DNA of 64,000 bases from CAVYOD01 sp963770045 (GCA_963770045.1 CAVYOD010000029.1:1-64000); one strand, 5' to 3'. Numbered from the stretch's first letter, positions 35,895 through 45,387 are shown. Numbers and translations: made by a program. Notes: generated by a model not told the origin, from the letters alone.

Positions 35895-36790
35895 AAAATA
35901 TCCTGGTAGCTGATTCTTTGGACAAAGAAGCCCTCGAGGAGTTGAAATCGATCCCGGGCTTCGCGGTCACAGTCAAAACGGGAATGGACGAAGCCGAACT
36001 GGTCAAGACCATCCCCGGTTTCAACGCGGTCATAGTCCGGAGCGCGACAAAAATTACGAGAAAGGTCATTGAAGCCGCGACCAACCTGGAGCTCATTCTC
36101 CGGGCGGGAATCGGCTTGGACAATGTGGACGCGGCGGCGGCCAAAGAAAAAGGGATCGCGGTCGCCAACACGCCGGCGGCGACGACGATCTCGGTCGCCG
36201 AGCACACCTTCGGTCTGATGCTCGCTGCCGTCCGCCAGCACGGCCGGGCAAACGTCGGACTGAAACAGCACAAATGGGAGAAGAAGACCCTGTCCGGCAC
36301 CGAGCTCTACGGCAAGACTCTGGGCATCATCGGGGCCGGAAGGATCGGTCAGGCCGTCGCCGAAAGGGCCATCGCCTTCGGAATGAAGGTCATCGCCTAC
36401 GACGTCATCAAGATCGAGACCAAGCTCCCCCTCGAGCAGGTCGGCCTGGGCGATCTGTTGGCCAGAGCCGATATCATCTCGCTCCATATTCCCAAGCAGG
36501 CGAAGTACGTCATCGGCGAGCCCGAGCTGGAGAAGATGAAGAACGGTGTCATCATCATCAATGCGTCGCGCGGGGGGACGGTGGATGAAAAAGCCTTGCT
36601 CCAGGCTCTGACTTCCGGCAAAGTGCGGGCCGCGGCTTTGGACGTATTTGAAAAAGAGCCCCCGGAGGATTTTTCGCTGATCGACCATCCCAACGTGATC
36701 GCGACTCCGCACATCGGAGCCGCGGCTGAAGAAGGCCAGAAAAGGGCAGGTTTAGAGGTTGTCAAGATACTGAGGGCCCGTCTGGCCTGA
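35891..36790 (+). CDS. serA: D-3-phosphoglycerate dehydrogenase (short form)
   Basis: A 299-residue NAD-dependent 2-hydroxyacid dehydrogenase, without the C-terminal ACT regulatory domain of longer SerA. Features are LRAGIGLDNVD, the nucleotide fold TLGIIGAGRIGQAVAERA, INASRGGTVDEKAL with the catalytic Arg region, DVFEKEPP, and the catalytic His in ATPHIGAAAEEGQ. Coupling to the aminotransferase supports serine biosynthesis; glyoxylate or hydroxypyruvate reductase activity is the main alternative. Confidence 0.9.
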   Translation: MKNILVADSLDKEALEELKSIPGFAVTVKTGMDEAELVKTIPGFNAVIVRSATKITRKVIEAATNLELILRAGIGLDNVDAAAAKEKGIAVANTPAATTISVAEHTFGLMLAAVRQHGRANVGLKQHKWEKKTLSGTELYGKTLGIIGAGRIGQAVAERAIAFGMKVIAYDVIKIETKLPLEQVGLGDLLARADIISLHIPKQAKYVIGEPELEKMKNGVIIINASRGGTVDEKALLQALTSGKVRAAALDVFEKEPPEDFSLIDHPNVIATPHIGAAAEEGQKRAGLEVVKILRARLA

Positions 36791-36832
36791 GTTCTGCTTC
36801 CCGAATGCCGGGAAGAGAGGTTGGAAAAGCTG

Positions 36833-37990
36833 ATGATTTACCTGGATAATAACGCCACGACGCCATTGGACCCGGCGGTTGCCGAAAAAATGGCCGGGTT
36901 TATGAAGAGCTACTTTGGCAACCCTTCGTCCATCTATCCTCTCGGTCGCGAAGTCAAAGATATCATAACCGAAGCAAGGGAAACAATCGCCGCCGCCCTC
37001 GGAGCCCACCGGGCCGAGGTCTTTTTCACGGCCTCGGGTACCGAGGCAGACAACGCCGCCCTGATCGGTGTCATCGACGCTCTTCCCGAAAGAAACGAGA
37101 TTATCACTTCGACGATCGAGCATCCGGCGATCCTCGAGACGGCCAACTATCTGGAGAAAAAAGGCGCCAAAGTAACCTATGTTCCAGTGGATCAGTACGG
37201 AACCGTGGACCTCGATTTTCTCAAGGATGCCATAACCCCACGGACGGCCCTGATCTCGGTCATGCAGGCGAACAACGAGGTCGGGACCATCCAGCCCATC
37301 AAGCAGATAACAAGAATAGCCAGAGAGAAAGATATCCTTGTCCATACGGATGCGGTTCAGGCATTCGGCAAGCTGGAGGTCAACGTTGACGACCTGGGCG
37401 TGGACCTGCTCTCTGTCTCGGCCCACAAGATCTACGGTCCGAAGGGTATCGGGGCCCTCTACGTCCGCAAAGGCACGAATCTCCAGCCCTTCCTCCACGG
37501 GGGCCATCAGGAACGGGGGATGCGGGCGGGGACGGAAAATACCTCTGGGATCGTCGGTTTCGCCGAGGCGGTGAGAATTCTCGGAGAGCGAGGCAAAAAA
37601 GATCGCGAACAAATTTCCAAGCTCGGCGAGGAGCTCAGAGCCGGCATCGAGGAAAAGATCCCTAAAGTCAAATTCAACGGACATCCGTCCAACAGGATCA
37701 AAAGCACAGTGAATTTTGCCTTTCCCGGGCTGGAGGCTGAGGCCATTCTCCTCGCCCTGGCCACAAAAGAAATCTATGTATCGACGGGTTCTGCGTGCAG
37801 CTCGGACGCGGAGGAAGCTTCTCATGTGCTTCTTTCCATCGGGCTGAGGCCCGAGATAGCCCGGTCCTCGATCCGGATGTCCCTGGGTCGATTCAACACC
37901 GAAGAGGACGTGACAACGGTCCTGCGCGAGCTGCCCGAAATCATCGAAAAGCTTCGGAAGATCTCGTCTTTTAATCCCGACGCCTACTGA
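36833..37990 (+). CDS. Cysteine desulfurase, NifS/IscS family
   Basis: A 385-residue PLP enzyme that mobilises sulfur from cysteine for Fe-S clusters and thio-cofactors. YLDNNATTPLDPAVAE is the family N-terminus, SVSAHKIYGPKGIGALY carries the PLP lysine, and STGSACSSDAEEASHVL carries the catalytic cysteine with the short loop of the NifS/IscS class. ATG 36833 is chosen although GAGAGG lies 13 bases upstream; TTG 36821 is an alternative. No scaffold gene (iscU/nifU) follows. It may share the serine/one-carbon operon. Confidence 0.92.
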   Translation: MIYLDNNATTPLDPAVAEKMAGFMKSYFGNPSSIYPLGREVKDIITEARETIAAALGAHRAEVFFTASGTEADNAALIGVIDALPERNEIITSTIEHPAILETANYLEKKGAKVTYVPVDQYGTVDLDFLKDAITPRTALISVMQANNEVGTIQPIKQITRIAREKDILVHTDAVQAFGKLEVNVDDLGVDLLSVSAHKIYGPKGIGALYVRKGTNLQPFLHGGHQERGMRAGTENTSGIVGFAEAVRILGERGKKDREQISKLGEELRAGIEEKIPKVKFNGHPSNRIKSTVNFAFPGLEAEAILLALATKEIYVSTGSACSSDAEEASHVLLSIGLRPEIARSSIRMSLGRFNTEEDVTTVLRELPEIIEKLRKISSFNPDAY

Positions 37991-38016
37991 CTTTTTTCTG
38001 AGAAAGTGCCGTCGAA

Positions 38017-38814
38017 ATGCTGATCATCGGAGAAAGGCTGAACACCGCAAGGAAAAAAGTCCTCGAGGCTTTCCAGAAAAGGGATGAGAAATTTATTCTC
38101 GATGAAGGGCTCCGGCAGAAACAGGCCGGCGCGGCCTACCTTGACCTCAATGCCGCCGGCCTTATGGACCAGGAAATAGAGGTCCTTCGCTGGGCGATTC
38201 CCCGGCTGCAGAAAGACCTTGGCATCCCCATCTCCGTGGACACTCCCAGCCCAGCGGCCATGGAAGCGGGCCTGGCAGTCCATCAAGGAAAAGCCTTTCT
38301 GAACTCCCTCACCGCCGAGACAGGGAAGATGAACCAACTGCTTCCTCTGATTCGGGAATTCAGGCCGCGTATTATCGTCCTTTGCCTGGATGATCAAGGC
38401 CCCCTGCGAACCCCTGAGCTCATCCTGAAATGCGCCGACAAACTTGGCAATCTGCTGCTCACAAACGGCTCCCTGCCGGAGGACATTTTTATCGACCCCG
38501 GCGTCCGCCCTCTCGCGGTCGATCCCCTGGCTCCCTCGCTGTTCCTTGAATCGCTCGCCGAGATCAAGCGCAACCTGCCCGGCCTGAAGACAATCGCCGG
38601 TTTGAGCAATGTTTCCTTTGCCCTTCCCGGCAGGGATCTTTTGGAAGGGACTTTTCTGACTCTCGCCCTCGAGCGCGGTTTGGACGCCCTGATTTGCGAT
38701 CCTTGGCGAGATTTCCTGGCCTCCTACCTCTCTTTTCAGGCCATCGCGGGAAATGACCCCCATCTCGAGGCCTACCTCAAGATTCACAAGCGCAAACCCG
38801 ATGAAGACACATAA
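38017..38814 (+). CDS. Pterin-binding methyltransferase (methyl-THF:corrinoid, MtgA/AcsE-like)
   Basis: A 265-residue TIM-barrel protein of the dihydropteroate synthase/methyltetrahydrofolate methyltransferase family. LIIGERLNTARKKV is the family start, GAAYLDLNAAG and ISVDTPSPAAMEAGL supply pterin-binding residues, FLNSLTAE the conserved Asn, and FIDPGVRPLAV the next strand. It is followed by an MttB homologue. The pairing mirrors MtgA/MtgB of glycine betaine demethylation, where this enzyme moves the corrinoid methyl to THF. No corrinoid protein gene is adjacent. A true dihydropteroate synthase is less likely. Confidence 0.87.
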   Translation: MLIIGERLNTARKKVLEAFQKRDEKFILDEGLRQKQAGAAYLDLNAAGLMDQEIEVLRWAIPRLQKDLGIPISVDTPSPAAMEAGLAVHQGKAFLNSLTAETGKMNQLLPLIREFRPRIIVLCLDDQGPLRTPELILKCADKLGNLLLTNGSLPEDIFIDPGVRPLAVDPLAPSLFLESLAEIKRNLPGLKTIAGLSNVSFALPGRDLLEGTFLTLALERGLDALICDPWRDFLASYLSFQAIAGNDPHLEAYLKIHKRKPDEDT

Positions 38815-38886
38815 TAATAACCAACCCGGGACGGCCCGCGGACGTTCTCCCGCGCAAACCCGGCGGCATTAGAGGAGGTCTTGCCC

Positions 38887-40329
38887 ATGATCAGACCGGC
38901 AACTTGGAAGGCTCAATTTGATTTGCTGACCTGGGATGAAGTCAGAACGATCCACGAGGCAACCCTGCAAGTCATGGAGCAAACAGGGCTGCTCATGCCC
39001 TTAAGCAAGAAGAGGCAAGATCAAGCACAGGATGAGGGCTTGAGGATCGACCGAAATTCCGATCGGGTTTACTTTCCTCCCGCAGTTGTGGAGGCGGCCC
39101 TCAAGAAAGCTCCGGCCGGCTTTTCGCTTTTTGCCAGGGACCCCGTGAACGACATTGCCCTTGACCGGCGGCACGGATATCTAAGCCTTGACGGAAGCGT
39201 CACCGAAATCATGGATCTGGAGTCCGGCCAGGTCCGTCCCTCCTCAAAATCGGACCTCGAAGATGTGTCCAGAGTAGCTGACGCCCTGCCTGAGATCTCC
39301 TTCCTCTGGCCGGGTGTCTGCGCCAGGGACTGCCCGCCTCGGACGCAGCCTCTGCACGAACTGGCAACCTTGCTGACTCGATCGAGCAAGCACGTTCAGG
39401 CGATGACAGCCGTCGATCCCTTGAACGCCCAGGGGTCGGTGGACATGGCCGCCGAAATCGCGGGCGGAAAGAGAGAGTTGCGGGACCGGCCGATCATCTC
39501 CAATTTTCAGTGCAGCATCAGTCCTCTTTCTTACGAAGGGAAATCCCTGGAGGCCGCCTTCATTTTCGCTGGAGCCGGCGTCCCGACCGGTTTCGTGGTC
39601 ATGACCATCGGATGCGCCACGGCGCCGGCGACCGTCGCCGGAAACATCGTCGTTACGAATGCGGAAGCCCTGGCTGGAATCGTCCTCTTGGAGCTCTTCT
39701 TCCCCGGTGCTCCGACGTTCTACGGTTCATGCGGCACCATGATGGAGCTCAGAAACGGCGGAGTCGTTTGCAGCGGTCCCGAGGATCTTCTCTTCCAGGC
39801 TGCCGGATGTCAGCTGGCCCGGTTTTATGGACTCCCTTCGAGCATCGGGACTTTTGCCACAGGCGCCAACCAGAGCGACTGGCAGGCCGGAGTGGATAAC
39901 GGCCTCTCGGCGGCGATCAGCCTGTTCTGCCGGGCGGACATGATGTCGGGCGCGGGCCTTCTGGCGTCGGCGCGCATTTTTTCTCTGGAGCAGCTTCTGT
40001 TGGACTGTGAAACCTTCGAGCTCGTCCGAAGGGTGGCCCGGGGTTTTGAGGTCAATGAGATAACTCTCGCCTTGGAGACGATCCAGGAGGTCGGTCCTCG
40101 CAGCCATTTCATGGCTGCGGACCATACCAGGGCCCATCTCCGCGAAATCTGGCAGCCAAACCTCATGCTGCGCGGGTCCTGGGAAGATTGGGTCCGGTCG
40201 GGCCGCCCGAGCGCCGCTGACAAAGCCAAGGAAAGGGTCAAAGCGATCCTCTCATCGCATCAGCCTGAGCCTCTGCGATGCGAAGACCGGATTCGGGAGA
40301 TCTTGAAGGCTTACGACAAAATGGGCTAA
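38887..40329 (+). CDS. MttB-family quaternary-amine:corrinoid methyltransferase (non-pyrrolysine)
   Basis: A 480-residue member of the COG5598 family. Landmarks are LTWDEVRTIHEATLQVMEQT, SSKSDLEDVSRVADAL, the GVPTGFVVMTIGCATAPATV core, YGSCGTMMELRNG, and the tail HTRAHLREIWQPNL. The frame has no internal stop, so it is a pyrrolysine-free relative such as the glycine betaine, proline betaine or carnitine demethylases. ATG 38887 follows GAGGAGG at good spacing. It is the likely partner of the pterin methyltransferase 72 bases upstream. It is the second MttB-type gene in the window. Substrate not predictable. Confidence 0.9.
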   Translation: MIRPATWKAQFDLLTWDEVRTIHEATLQVMEQTGLLMPLSKKRQDQAQDEGLRIDRNSDRVYFPPAVVEAALKKAPAGFSLFARDPVNDIALDRRHGYLSLDGSVTEIMDLESGQVRPSSKSDLEDVSRVADALPEISFLWPGVCARDCPPRTQPLHELATLLTRSSKHVQAMTAVDPLNAQGSVDMAAEIAGGKRELRDRPIISNFQCSISPLSYEGKSLEAAFIFAGAGVPTGFVVMTIGCATAPATVAGNIVVTNAEALAGIVLLELFFPGAPTFYGSCGTMMELRNGGVVCSGPEDLLFQAAGCQLARFYGLPSSIGTFATGANQSDWQAGVDNGLSAAISLFCRADMMSGAGLLASARIFSLEQLLLDCETFELVRRVARGFEVNEITLALETIQEVGPRSHFMAADHTRAHLREIWQPNLMLRGSWEDWVRSGRPSAADKAKERVKAILSSHQPEPLRCEDRIREILKAYDKMG

Positions 40330-40335
40330 AGACGT

Positions 40336-40866
40336 CTACTTGAGTTGCTGCAAATAGAGTTTCCGGACTGTCAAGAAAAATTCCCGGTAGGCATTCCCTC
40401 TGAAATCCGGGTAGGTCCATTCCAGTGTTTTGAGGCCGCTCTTGCTGAACAGGAACTCGAGGTGCGCATAGATCCCCTGTCCGAGAGGGATGCGGTGGGA
40501 AAAGTCCTTGGCGGTGGCCATGATCAGCGCTGAAGCCGTGATGTAGCCCGGATCGATGTTGATGATGCGGTGATCCTCCAGGAAATTCTTCTGGATCTCC
40601 TCCTCGAGGAGGTTCGTCCGGTGCTTGATCCCGCTCAGCTCCTCGGGCCGGATGAGAATGCGGAAGCTCAAGAATTTTCTTTTGAGCCCCGGTCCCAACT
40701 GTCTTTCATAATACTCGGTCAGGTCGAATGCGAATTCTGCGCTTTCCAGGTCGATGTCACCGAAGAGAGACATGAGATCATCTTTCGCTCTCCCGAAGTG
40801 CTTCTCTTGAGACGCGATCAAGCCACAGATGAGTTTCACCGGAGAGAAAGGTTTTATCTCAGCCAT
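40336..40866 (-). CDS. DUF4416 family protein
   Basis: A 176-residue protein recognised from the family N-terminus FSPVKLICGLIAS, the FDLTEYYERQLG segment and the C-terminal GIYAHLEFLF with WTYPDFRGNAYREFF. No function is known for the family. ATG 40866 is used, with GTG 40875 also possible. It runs against the MttB gene and divergently from asnS. Confidence 0.85.
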   Translation of the reverse strand: MAEIKPFSPVKLICGLIASQEKHFGRAKDDLMSLFGDIDLESAEFAFDLTEYYERQLGPGLKRKFLSFRILIRPEELSGIKHRTNLLEEEIQKNFLEDHRIINIDPGYITASALIMATAKDFSHRIPLGQGIYAHLEFLFSKSGLKTLEWTYPDFRGNAYREFFLTVRKLYLQQLK

Positions 40867-40934
40867 CAAAGCCACGATAGACTATCTTTTTTGAAAAATC
40901 AATCGTTTGGCCCCGCGGAGCGAAAACGAAAGGA

Positions 40935-40963
40935 TTGACGGGCAGGACGATGTCGCCTATAAT
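40935..40963 (+). promoter_or_regulatory. Near-consensus sigma70 promoter for asnS
   Basis: TTGACG (40935-40940), 17 bases and a perfect TATAAT (40958-40963). The predicted start near 40970 is only about three bases before ATG 40973, and no ribosome site is present, so the transcript may be leaderless. Confidence 0.75.
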
Positions 40964-40972
40964 CCAGCCATT

Positions 40973-42265
40973 ATGAAGTGGGTTTATATCGAAGATATTG
41001 CTCCCTACAAAGACCAGGAAGTCGAGGTCCGGGGCTGGGTTTATAATAAGAGGTCAAGCGGCAAGGTCAGGTTCATCCTCGTCCGGGACGGCACCGGGAT
41101 CATCCAGACGACCATTTTCGGGGTTGAAAAAAGCGAGCCCCTGTTCAAGAAATTCGATGATCTGACCCAGGAATCCTCACTCATCGTGCGTGGCAAAGTC
41201 CGCGAAGAAAAGCGTGCCCCGGGCGGCTACGAGCTGAACGTGCAGGAGATCGAAATCATCCAGATCGCTCAGGATTATCCCATCACGCCCAAAGAACACA
41301 GCACGCCGTTCTTGATGGAACACAGGCACCTTTGGATCCGGTCCCAGAAACAGCACGCCGTCCTCCAGGTCCGGGCGGAGCTGGTCAAGGCCATCAGGGA
41401 TTTTTTCGACGGCCGCGGCTTCAGGCTCATGGACACGCCCTTGCTCACTCCCAGCGCCTGCGAAGGGACAACAACTCTCTTTGAGACGGCCTATTTCGAC
41501 CAGAAAGCCTATCTCAGCCAGAGCGGGCAGCTCTATAATGAGGCGACGGCCATGGCCTTCGGCAAGGTCTATTGTTTCGGCCCGACCTTCCGGGCCGAAA
41601 AATCGAAGACACGGCGGCACCTGATCGAGTTCTGGATGATCGAGCCGGAAGTCGCGTACGCGACGTTCGAGGACATCATCGAGCTGGGAGAAGACTTGAT
41701 CCTGTTCGTCATCGAACGCATTCTAGAAAAACGAAAAAGTGAACTCGAGATCCTGGAGCGGGATACGCGTCCTCTCGAGCAGGTCAAAAAACCTTTCCCT
41801 CGTCTGAAATACGAAGCGGTGCTTCCGCTGCTCAAGGAGAAGGGCTCAACGATTGAATGGGGCACAGACTTTGGAGCTCCCGAAGAGACTCTCATCTCCG
41901 AAATGTACTCCGACCCAGTTGTCATTACCCATTTCCCGGCGCACATCAAAGCCTTTTACATGCAGCCCGACCCCGAGCGGCCCGACCTTGCCCTGGGAGC
42001 GGATTTTCTGGCCTCGGAAGGATACGGAGAGATCATCGGCGGAGGCGAGAGGATCCATGACTACGCTCTTCTCGAACAGAGAATCAAAGAAAACAATCTT
42101 CCCCGCGAAGCCTACGAATGGTACCTGGATCTGAGAAAGTACGGGAGCGTTCCCCACTCCGGTTTCGGGCTGGGGCTTGAGCGGACGTTGTCCTGGATCT
42201 GCAAGATAAAGCACATCCGGGAGACGATCCCCTTCCCACGCCTCCTTTACCGCATCTACCCCTAG
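40973..42265 (+). CDS. asnS: Asparaginyl-tRNA synthetase
   Basis: A 430-residue class IIb aminoacyl-tRNA synthetase charging tRNA-Asn. An OB-fold anticodon-binding domain (VEVRGWVYNKRSSGKVRFIL) precedes the catalytic core. Motif 2 is FRAEKSKTRRHLIEFWMIE and motif 3 is GFGLGLERTLSWI. The wording KTRRHLIEFWMIE favours AsnRS over AspRS. ATG 40973 is chosen because the protein begins KWVYIEDIAPY there and the -10 box lies directly upstream; the longer frame from 40907 would include the promoter. It starts the rightward run towards gpsA. Confidence 0.94.
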   Translation: MKWVYIEDIAPYKDQEVEVRGWVYNKRSSGKVRFILVRDGTGIIQTTIFGVEKSEPLFKKFDDLTQESSLIVRGKVREEKRAPGGYELNVQEIEIIQIAQDYPITPKEHSTPFLMEHRHLWIRSQKQHAVLQVRAELVKAIRDFFDGRGFRLMDTPLLTPSACEGTTTLFETAYFDQKAYLSQSGQLYNEATAMAFGKVYCFGPTFRAEKSKTRRHLIEFWMIEPEVAYATFEDIIELGEDLILFVIERILEKRKSELEILERDTRPLEQVKKPFPRLKYEAVLPLLKEKGSTIEWGTDFGAPEETLISEMYSDPVVITHFPAHIKAFYMQPDPERPDLALGADFLASEGYGEIIGGGERIHDYALLEQRIKENNLPREAYEWYLDLRKYGSVPHSGFGLGLERTLSWICKIKHIRETIPFPRLLYRIYP

Positions 42266-42330
42266 CCCGAGCACTGGATGAACCGTCCGTTTCGCCTTTG
42301 TTCAAATGAAGTTCGGGGGATCATTCAAAA

Positions 42331-43650
42331 GTGAAAACCGCGGCACTGATCACTTTCGGTTGCTCCAAGAACCTCGTTGACAGCGAAGTGATGCTCGGCT
42401 ATCTGGCCGGGGCCGGTTATCGGTTCGTCTCCTCGCCCGAGGACGCCGACCTCATCATCCTCAACACCTGCGGTTTCATCCAGCCGGCCAAGGAAGAGGC
42501 CGAAAACGCTCTCGTTGAAGCCGTCGATCTCAAAACCAGATTCCCTGAGAAGAGGATCATCGCCACCGGCTGCTATGTGGAGCGATACAAGGGCGCGCTC
42601 AAGGCCAGATACCCCGAGGTCGATGACTGGCTCGGGGTCGCTGACTTCGACAAGATCGTCCAGGCCTCGGAAGGAATGCCCTTTTTCCGTGCCCCCTCCC
42701 CTTTTCTTTTGAATCATGCCTCGCCTCGGGCCGTCTCGACCCCTCCGGGTTGGGCTTACCTCAAGATCTCCGAGGGATGCTCTCACCAATGCTCCTTTTG
42801 TGCTATTCCCCTCATCAAGGGTTCCTACCGTTCTCGAAGCATCACTTCGATCGCTCAGGAAGCGAACAATTTGGCCCTGCGTGGGGTGAAGGAGATCGAC
42901 CTCATATCCCAGGACACGACATATTTTGGGCGGGACCTGGGCCTGAAGGACGGACTGGCCTTGTTGCTCAGGGAGTTGGTTGGGATCGGCCGCCTGGAAT
43001 GGATCCGGATTCTTTATGGATACCCCGAAGAAATCTCGGATGCCCTTCTCGAGGTCATGCAGGATCCCAAAATCTGCCGTTACCTGGATATTCCATTTCA
43101 GCACTCGGATCCCATGATCATCCAAAAAATGGGGCGGGCCATGGACGGAGAAAGAGCCCTTCGTCTGCTCAACAATATCAGGAGGCGGATGCCCGATGTC
43201 GCCGTCCGGACGTCCCTCATCGTTGGCTTTCCCGGCGAAGGAAGGCGGGAGTTTAACTCCCTGAAAAGGTTCGTCCGAGAAGCCCGCTTTGATCATCTGG
43301 GAGTGTTCACTTACTCGCGCGAAGACCAGACCGGCGCCTTCCGCTGGGGCGACCCGATCTCCGAAAAAGAAAAAGGAGAAAGAAAAGAAGAGATCATGGA
43401 GATCCAGGCCGAGATTTCTTACGAAAAAAATCGGCAATACCTCGGCCGGACGATCGAGGTCCTGGTCGAGGGCCGGGAGGATTCCTTCCCCCGCCGTCTT
43501 GTCGGACGGGGCCGGTTCCAGGCCCCGGAAGTCGACGGCGTCGTGCTTATTGACAGCCGGCGCGCTCTGACCAGAGTTGCCAATTCTGTTCAAAGAGTTG
43601 AAATCGTGGCCCGGGACGTATATGATTTGCACGGAAAATTCAGCCCATGA
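42331..43650 (+). CDS. rimO: Ribosomal protein S12 methylthiotransferase
   Basis: A 439-residue radical SAM methylthiotransferase that modifies the Asp of ribosomal protein S12. The N-terminal MTTase domain has FGCSKNLVDSE, NTCGFI and ATGCYVERYK, holding the auxiliary cluster cysteines. The radical SAM site is EGCSHQCSFCAIP. A C-terminal TRAM domain covers about residues 370-430. The start is GTG 42331 after GGGGGA. The family signature CSKNLVDSE separates it from MiaB. It overlaps pgpA by four bases. Confidence 0.94.
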   Translation: MKTAALITFGCSKNLVDSEVMLGYLAGAGYRFVSSPEDADLIILNTCGFIQPAKEEAENALVEAVDLKTRFPEKRIIATGCYVERYKGALKARYPEVDDWLGVADFDKIVQASEGMPFFRAPSPFLLNHASPRAVSTPPGWAYLKISEGCSHQCSFCAIPLIKGSYRSRSITSIAQEANNLALRGVKEIDLISQDTTYFGRDLGLKDGLALLLRELVGIGRLEWIRILYGYPEEISDALLEVMQDPKICRYLDIPFQHSDPMIIQKMGRAMDGERALRLLNNIRRRMPDVAVRTSLIVGFPGEGRREFNSLKRFVREARFDHLGVFTYSREDQTGAFRWGDPISEKEKGERKEEIMEIQAEISYEKNRQYLGRTIEVLVEGREDSFPRRLVGRGRFQAPEVDGVVLIDSRRALTRVANSVQRVEIVARDVYDLHGKFSP

Positions 43651-44099
43651 AAGCGGTCTGGAAGTATATTGCCACCTGCCTCGGGATAGGTCTCGTCTTC
43701 CCTCTCGCTCCGGGGACCGTTGTCAGCGCCCTCATCGTCCTGATCTATAAATTCGTTCTTTTCAGGCTCGGGTGGGTTTCCCAGGCCCTCATCCTGATCG
43801 TCGTTTTTTTTGTCGGTGTCATTTCTGCCAGCCGCTTCTCGGCCGAACTCAGGATCAAGGACCCGAGGTGCGTCGTCATCGACGAGGCCTGCGGCCAGTT
43901 GGCGGCGCTTTTTTTGTGTCCGGCTTCCTGGGGTTTCATGGCGGCCGCTTTTGTCCTGTTCCGCTTTTTTGATATATTCAAGCCCTACCCCATACGAAAG
44001 CTCGAGGATCTCCCGACGGGCTGGGGTATTATGGCGGACGACCTTGCGGGCGGGGTTTTTGCAGGCATCCTCATCAATCTCTACGTGCTTCTCCGATGA
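43647..44099 (+). CDS. pgpA: Phosphatidylglycerophosphatase A
   Basis: A 150-residue inner-membrane phosphatase converting phosphatidylglycerol phosphate to phosphatidylglycerol. It shows PLAPGTVVSALIV, the IKDPRCVVIDEACGQ motif, FRFFDIFKPYPIRKLE, and GIMADDLAGGVFAGI with catalytic acidic residues. Four hydrophobic segments are visible. It is coupled by ATGA overlaps to rimO before it and cinA after it. plsY and gpsA follow in the same run, giving a phospholipid theme. Confidence 0.93.
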   Translation: MKAVWKYIATCLGIGLVFPLAPGTVVSALIVLIYKFVLFRLGWVSQALILIVVFFVGVISASRFSAELRIKDPRCVVIDEACGQLAALFLCPASWGFMAAAFVLFRFFDIFKPYPIRKLEDLPTGWGIMADDLAGGVFAGILINLYVLLR

Positions 44100-45387
44100 G
44101 AAAAGGAGCCGACCCCACGATCGAAATCCTGGCTGTTGGCTCAGAGCTCCTGACTCCCCGGTTCCAGGATACAAATTCTCTCTATCTCACAAAGAAACTC
44201 AACGAGCTTGGGTTTGAGGTCTCTCTCAAAACAGTCGTCGGAGACGACTGGGACGACCTGACTCGTTGTTTGCGTCAGGCTGCGGGTCGTTCCGAACTGA
44301 TCATAACCATGGGCGGCCTGGGACCCACCGAGGACGACAGGACCAGGGAGGCTCTGGCCAAAGTGCTCAATCGGGACCTCGTCCTCGAGCCGGCTGTGCT
44401 CCAAACGATTCTGGCGAGGTTCGCCAAGCGGGGAATGACGATGCCTGATTCAAACAAGAAGCAGGCTTATATCATCCGAGGAGCTCAAATCCTGGAAAAC
44501 AAAAACGGGACGGCTCCTGGACTCTGGCTCAAAAACGGAAGAAAGATTTGGATTCTCCTCCCTGGGCCTCCCCATGAACTCAAACCCATGTTCGAGCAGT
44601 CCGCCTGGCCGCGTCTCCTGGGATTAAGAAAAGGATTCCGTTCCACTCGGGTCCTGAAAATCGCAGGATTGACCGAGTCGGAAATGGAGGGGCTCATCTC
44701 CGGACTTTATCCTCGTCTCAAGCCGATTCGGGTCACGACACTGGCCTATCCCGGCCAATTGGAGATTGATCTGATCTCCGCGCTTCAGGAAAAAGAGGCG
44801 GGGGCTGAACGTTCCCTGGATCGAGCCGAAAAGAAACTCCTCGAGAGACTCGGCGAAAATATTTTTTCCGATCGGGGCGAAGATCTGGAGGAGGTCGTGG
44901 GAAGACTTCTCAGGGCCCGTGGCGAGACATTGGCGGTGGCCGAATCCTGCACGGGTGGACTCCTCGGACACCGGCTGACCAACGTCCCCGGGAGTTCCGA
45001 TTATTTCCTGGAGAGGTTTGGTCACTTACAGCAACCAGGCCAAAACCCGGCTTCTGGGGGTCCCGTCCTCGTTGATCCAAAAGCGCGGCGCCGTCTCCGC
45101 CGAAGTCGCGGCGCGGATGGCGGCACGCGGTCAAGGAGAAAGTCCAGGCGGATTACGGCTTGGCCATAACCGGGATCGCGGGCCCGACCGGTGGAACACC
45201 AGAAAAGCCGATCGGCCTGGTGTTTATAGCCCTGGCCTGGAAGGAGAAGACAGAAGTGAGCCGCAACTTGTTTCTTGGGAAAAGAGAGTTAATCAAATAT
45301 CAATCCAGCCAGAAGGCCCTGGACATGTTGAGACGCCACCTCCTAAGGAGCGCGAGCAAAGATCCGAACATAAAGGGGACGTCATGA
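44096..45387 (+). CDS. cinA: CinA-like protein (molybdopterin-binding domain plus nicotinamide-nucleotide amidase), two frameshifts
   Basis: CinA joins a MoCF/COG1058 domain (ADP-ribose pyrophosphatase activity in some species) to a PncC-type amidase domain that deamidates NMN. The first domain has ILAVGSELLTPRFQDTNS, TMGGLGPTEDDRTREALA and LPGPPHELKPMF. The second has AVAESCTGGLLGHRLTNVPG, then ITGIAGPTGGTPEKPIGLV. Two single extra bases break it: a G near 45018-45020 (true reading ERFVTYSNQAKTRLL) and a C near 45128 (true reading RMAAAVKEKVQADYGLA). Frames therefore end at 45169, continue in the 45018 frame, and finish at 45387. Corrected length is 429 residues. It overlaps pgpA and thpR by four bases each. 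Confidence 0.9.
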
